20,789 nt of DNA, from the NCBI GenBank assembly GCA_016937035.1, contig JAFGWS010000112.1, positions 1-20,789 on the forward strand, written 5' to 3'. A model generated the notes under the pieces. It was given only the letters and a program-made list of their open reading frames with translations. It did no database searches and was not told where the DNA came from. The stretch comes from Pontiellaceae bacterium. Lineage in GTDB: Bacteria > Verrucomicrobiota > Kiritimatiellia > Kiritimatiellales > Pontiellaceae. A program made the position numbers and the translations under genes. Positions 18,176 through 20,789 of the stretch are shown piece by piece; position 1 is the stretch's first letter, and each line of letters begins with the position of its first letter.

Positions 18176-19183
18176 ATGCGTACCTCTTTCAAACCACTCT
18201 TATTGCTCATCGCGCTCGTAACTGCAGGTTGTATGACCTCGCAGGAGCCCGATTGGCTGCAGAACCCGAAATCGATTTATCCGGAAGACCGCTATCTGTC
18301 GGCCATAGGTGCAGGCAACTCCCGACAAACTGCCGAATACGCCGCCGCGGCCAACCTTTCGAGAATCTTCAAATCCCACATTGAAGCCACGGAGCGCTTG
18401 ATTGATGTAACCAGCGAAACGGAAAAACAGCTTTCCCGCACCACTGAAATGAGCTCCGACATCAATATTCTTTCCGAACAGACCCTGATCAATATTCAGC
18501 ACGCCGAAGCGTGGAAAGATGATCTTGGGCGTTATCATGCCATTGCCTACATCGACCGACCAAAAACCGCCGCCATTTACCAAAATCAGATCGACGAGAA
18601 TTCTCGCCGCGTTCAAACATTCCTCACCTACGCAGATGAGGTAGACACCCTTTTACAGAAACACGCACAGCTCCGAGCTGCCTCACAACTTGCAGATGAA
18701 ACCACACTCCTCCTCCAGCAACTGAAAGTGATCCATTCACCCACCGCTATTGCCGCTGCACCGCCCTACTCCATTGCCGCGATCAAGACCGCTCTTTCAA
18801 CCAATAGCGAAAAAATCCACGTCTCCATTCATATCGATGGGGACACCAACGAACGCGCGACTGAAATCCTGAAAGAAATGATCACCCGCTACGGCTTCAC
18901 CGTCGGCGATCCGGCGGTTTTAACCCTGCAGGGACACGTTTCCTTTACCGACACGGGGAAACGGACCGATGACCTGCTCTTTTACCGATTCAACCTCACC
19001 GTAGAAGTTAAAGATCAATCCGGACGAATCATCACAACCATCACTGAAAACGGACGCGAGGCCGTAACCTCAACCGAAGAAGCTCTGCCCCGCTTATTCC
19101 GAACCCTTAACCAGGCCATTCAGCAAAACGCTCCTCAACGCCTTGATGCCTACTTCAACTCGCTCACCGAGCAAAACAGATAA
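18176..19183 (+). CDS. LPP20-family lipoprotein
   Basis: This 335-residue protein has lipobox TAGC (Cys19) and the LPP20 hallmark PDWLQNP (25-31) followed by YLSAIGAGNSRQTAEYAAAANL and an Ile/Phe helix into the family's alpha/beta domain. A long helical spacer (about 145-185) leads to a second alpha/beta domain (about 215-310: VSIHIDGDTNERATEIL..., FNLTVEVKDQSGRIITT...). LPP20 proteins are outer-membrane lipoproteins; FlgP, a flagellar component in some species, belongs to the family. AAGGAG lies just before the ATG, and the gene follows the COG3014-like gene by 8 bases and precedes rsmI by 3. The extra C-terminal domain is longer than the short LPP20 proteins, so a role beyond adhesion or antigenicity is possible but unknown. 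Confidence 0.8.
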   Translation: MRTSFKPLLLLIALVTAGCMTSQEPDWLQNPKSIYPEDRYLSAIGAGNSRQTAEYAAAANLSRIFKSHIEATERLIDVTSETEKQLSRTTEMSSDINILSEQTLINIQHAEAWKDDLGRYHAIAYIDRPKTAAIYQNQIDENSRRVQTFLTYADEVDTLLQKHAQLRAASQLADETTLLLQQLKVIHSPTAIAAAPPYSIAAIKTALSTNSEKIHVSIHIDGDTNERATEILKEMITRYGFTVGDPAVLTLQGHVSFTDTGKRTDDLLFYRFNLTVEVKDQSGRIITTITENGREAVTSTEEALPRLFRTLNQAIQQNAPQRLDAYFNSLTEQNR

Positions 19184-19186
19184 TTT

Positions 19187-19867
19187 ATGGAACCAGGCCT
19201 TTATATCGTAGGAACCCCAATCGGCAATTTGGGTGACATCTCCGCACGCGCCATCGAAACCCTTCAGGAAGCCGACCTGATTATGGCTGAAGACACCCGC
19301 CACACCCGGCGGCTCACCGAGCGTTATGAGATTAAAACGCACCTCCAGAGCTGCCACAAATTTAATGAAATCCAGCGTGCAGAGCAGATCATCGACCGCA
19401 TCCGGGAAGGTCAGGCCGTCGCTATGGTCACCGACTCCGGCATGCCGGGCATCTCCGACCCCGGCTCGCGCGTTACCGCCCTCTGCCGTCAGGCCGGCGT
19501 TCCCATCACCTCCATTCCAGGCCCTGCCGCCGTAACTACGGCCGTAGCCCTCAGCGGCTACGGAGAAAAAGGCTTTATCTTTGCCGGCTTTCTTCCGCAC
19601 AAAAGTGGAGGACGCAAACGTGATCTTGAAAAATGGAAAGAGGCCGACCTTCCGATCGTACTCTATGAATCGCCCTACCGCCTGCTCAAACTTATGGGCG
19701 AAATCAGCGAATACCTCGGCACAGAACGAATGGTATTTGTCGGGCGCGAACTTACCAAGAAATTTGAGGAATGTACCGAAGGAACGCCTGAGCAAATCAT
19801 TCAGGCTTATGAAAACCGTTCCGTTAAGGGCGAGTGTGTAGTCATTATCCAACCTCAAAATCGATAA
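19187..19867 (+). CDS. rsmI: 16S rRNA (cytidine(1402)-2'-O)-methyltransferase
   Basis: This SAM-dependent enzyme methylates the 2'-O of C1402 in 16S rRNA. The 226 residues show the family signature: YIVGTPIGNLGDISARAIETL (6-26), AEDTRHTRRL (34-43), VTDSGMPGISDPG (81-93), IPGPAAVTTA (110-119) and FAGFLPHKSGGRKRDL. Many RsmI proteins are 270-290 residues; this one ends soon after the ELTKKFEE segment and lacks the usual C-terminal helical extension. It begins three bases after the LPP20-like stop and has no SD, so it may be translated by coupling. Its 3' end overlaps the convergent EEP gene by 23 bases. Confidence 0.95.
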   Translation: MEPGLYIVGTPIGNLGDISARAIETLQEADLIMAEDTRHTRRLTERYEIKTHLQSCHKFNEIQRAEQIIDRIREGQAVAMVTDSGMPGISDPGSRVTALCRQAGVPITSIPGPAAVTTAVALSGYGEKGFIFAGFLPHKSGGRKRDLEKWKEADLPIVLYESPYRLLKLMGEISEYLGTERMVFVGRELTKKFEECTEGTPEQIIQAYENRSVKGECVVIIQPQNR

Positions 19868-20570
19868 CGAGCGGAAGATGGTCGGACAGGAATACTCGGG
19901 GCATCTCAAAATGCGTCACAGTAATCTCCGGGCTGTGCAGAATAAAATCGAGATGGCGTTTGGGATTATGGCTGGGAAAAGACGGCTGCATATTTTGATC
20001 GGCATTCTTGAGTCCGCTGGCCGACATCAGCAGGCGGATTTCGTCCTCGCCCATAAAAGCATTAAAATCGCCGGCCACAATGTGGGGTCGACTCGTCTCC
20101 TTGATCATGTCGTACAGATGGAGAATCTGCGCCTGTCGGGCCTTATAGCCGAGCGCCAAATGAACAAGGAAAAAGGTAACCGTTTCCAGTTCCAGCTCAA
20201 TTACCAGTTTTTTCATGCCGCGCTCAAAATAATGAAATCGCTCGCCGTGAATGGTATCTTTGGCCAGGAAGGCGTTGCCCTGTTTATTGTAAACAGGAAT
20301 GCGCTGCCACCGCGAGTCTTCGGCATATTTTGAACAGTAAGCGTGAAAATGACCCATATCTTGAGCCAGTGTTTCCACCTGACTTTTACGCTTCGAGCGA
20401 TATGAGCCCGCATCGACCTCAACCAGACCGACCACGTCGGGATTCTGCTGTTTGATAAACCGGGATATTTCGCCGAGATGATTATGCGTACATCCCAACA
20501 GCCCCAACAACGGAAATCGTTTCTGGTTTCCGTGGGTTCCGTAACAGATGTTGTATAACAAAAACCTCAT
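19845..20570 (-). CDS. Endonuclease/exonuclease/phosphatase (EEP) family protein
   Basis: This 241-residue protein has all the usual EEP superfamily motifs: YNI at the N-terminus (Asn7), GLVEVD (Glu51), FLVHLALG (His137), GDFNAF (Asp168, Asn170), HLDFIL (Asp208) and LSDHLPLVIDF (Asp230, His231). Members cleave phosphoester bonds in DNA, RNA or inositol/sphingolipid substrates using Mg2+. There is no signal peptide, so it is probably cytoplasmic. The substrate cannot be assigned. It overlaps rsmI convergently by 23 bases. No clear SD precedes the ATG at 20570. Confidence 0.88.
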   Translation of the reverse strand: MRFLLYNICYGTHGNQKRFPLLGLLGCTHNHLGEISRFIKQQNPDVVGLVEVDAGSYRSKRKSQVETLAQDMGHFHAYCSKYAEDSRWQRIPVYNKQGNAFLAKDTIHGERFHYFERGMKKLVIELELETVTFFLVHLALGYKARQAQILHLYDMIKETSRPHIVAGDFNAFMGEDEIRLLMSASGLKNADQNMQPSFPSHNPKRHLDFILHSPEITVTHFEMPRVFLSDHLPLVIDFEVG

Positions 20571-20676
20571 GCCGTTAATCTATCGCGTTTCCCCTGAATA
20601 ACAATCTTTCGCGCAATTTTTTGATTCCGCGTCGAGCGGACCGGCTTCCTTCAGAGAATCTCCAGCACGGATGAAA

Positions 20677-20711
20677 CCGCCTTTTTCTACACAGACTCAC
20701 CAAAAAGGCGG
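20677..20711. repeat. 10-base perfect inverted repeat overlapping a terminator
   Basis: CCGCCTTTTT (20677-20686) and AAAAAGGCGG (20702-20711) are perfect inverted copies with a 15-base loop. The right copy is the 3' part and T tract of the minus-strand terminator hairpin beside it, so the two structures cannot form together on one transcript. Confidence 0.6.
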
Positions 20712-20735
20712 AACCCGGAAAACCCGGGCTCCGCC
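20702..20735 (-). terminator. Rho-independent terminator of the gene at the right edge
   Basis: Read on the minus strand, GGCGGAGCCCGG and CCGGGTTCCGCC form a long stem (one A/C-type mismatch) with a five-base loop, followed by five Ts. It lies 27 bases after the stop codon of a minus-strand gene entering from the right edge. Confidence 0.82.
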
Positions 20736-20761
20736 ATCGTGTTGGGGGGTCGATAGAAATT

Positions 20762-20789
20762 TTAACCGATCAGCTTAAGAACACCCTGC
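20762..20789 (-). CDS. 3' end of a minus-strand gene (partial)
   Basis: The last bases, read on the minus strand, give ...Gln-Gly-Val-Leu-Lys-Leu-Ile-Gly and a TAA stop at 20762-20764. The strong minus-strand terminator 27 bases downstream supports this being a real gene end. Only eight codons are visible, so the product cannot be named. Confidence 0.5.

Overview
The window is a bacterial chromosomal segment with about half G+C, dense coding on both strands, and no rRNA, tRNA, CRISPR array or insertion sequence that I can see. Many secreted proteins and lipoproteins with clear lipoboxes point to a Gram-negative cell. The gene set fits the PVC superphylum, perhaps Kiritimatiellota or Verrucomicrobiota: an LpoB-type PBP activator beside COG3014-like and LPP20-like lipoproteins, futalosine-route menaquinone enzymes, formate-THF ligase, and glycine-rich secreted esterases. 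That placement is an inference from gene style, not from a marker gene.

Layout. 0.2-1.6 kb (+): a small Cys-motif protein translationally coupled to a lipoprotein, then a small protein resembling the flagellar anti-sigma factor FlgM. 1.7-2.7 kb (+): class I DAHP synthase, whose start codon abuts a hairpin and lacks a Shine-Dalgarno (SD) sequence. 2.8-5.6 kb (+): two tandem paralogous secreted esterases. The first carries a repeat-built Gly/Ala/Pro-rich insertion inside its hydrolase domain. 5.65-7.8 kb (+): one polypeptide with two radical-SAM halves, best read as MqnE fused to MqnC. 7.9-11.8 kb (-): formate-tetrahydrofolate ligase and transketolase, each its own transcription unit. 12.0-12.2 kb (-): an orphan ribbon-helix-helix protein with its own terminator. 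12.6-14.8 kb (+): a multispanning membrane protein and a HEAT-repeat lipoprotein. 15.1-19.9 kb (+): a SurA/PpiC-like prolyl isomerase, LpoB-like lipoprotein, COG3014-like lipoprotein, LPP20-like lipoprotein and RsmI, tightly packed. 19.8-20.6 kb (-): an endonuclease/exonuclease/phosphatase-family protein overlapping the rsmI 3' end. At the right edge are the last codons of another minus-strand gene and its terminator.

How the genes could work together. Transketolase makes erythrose 4-phosphate, which DAHP synthase uses to start the shikimate pathway. Chorismate from that pathway feeds the futalosine route in which MqnE and MqnC act. These genes are near each other but not in one operon, so this is a metabolic link only. 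The 12.6-19.2 kb block is an envelope module: periplasmic folding, peptidoglycan-synthase activation and several lipoproteins of unknown partners.

The points most worth a second look are the MqnE-MqnC fusion, the in-frame repeat expansion inside esterase 1, the lipoprotein cluster, the hairpin at the DAHP synthase start, and an Asp-to-Glu change in the transketolase cofactor motif.
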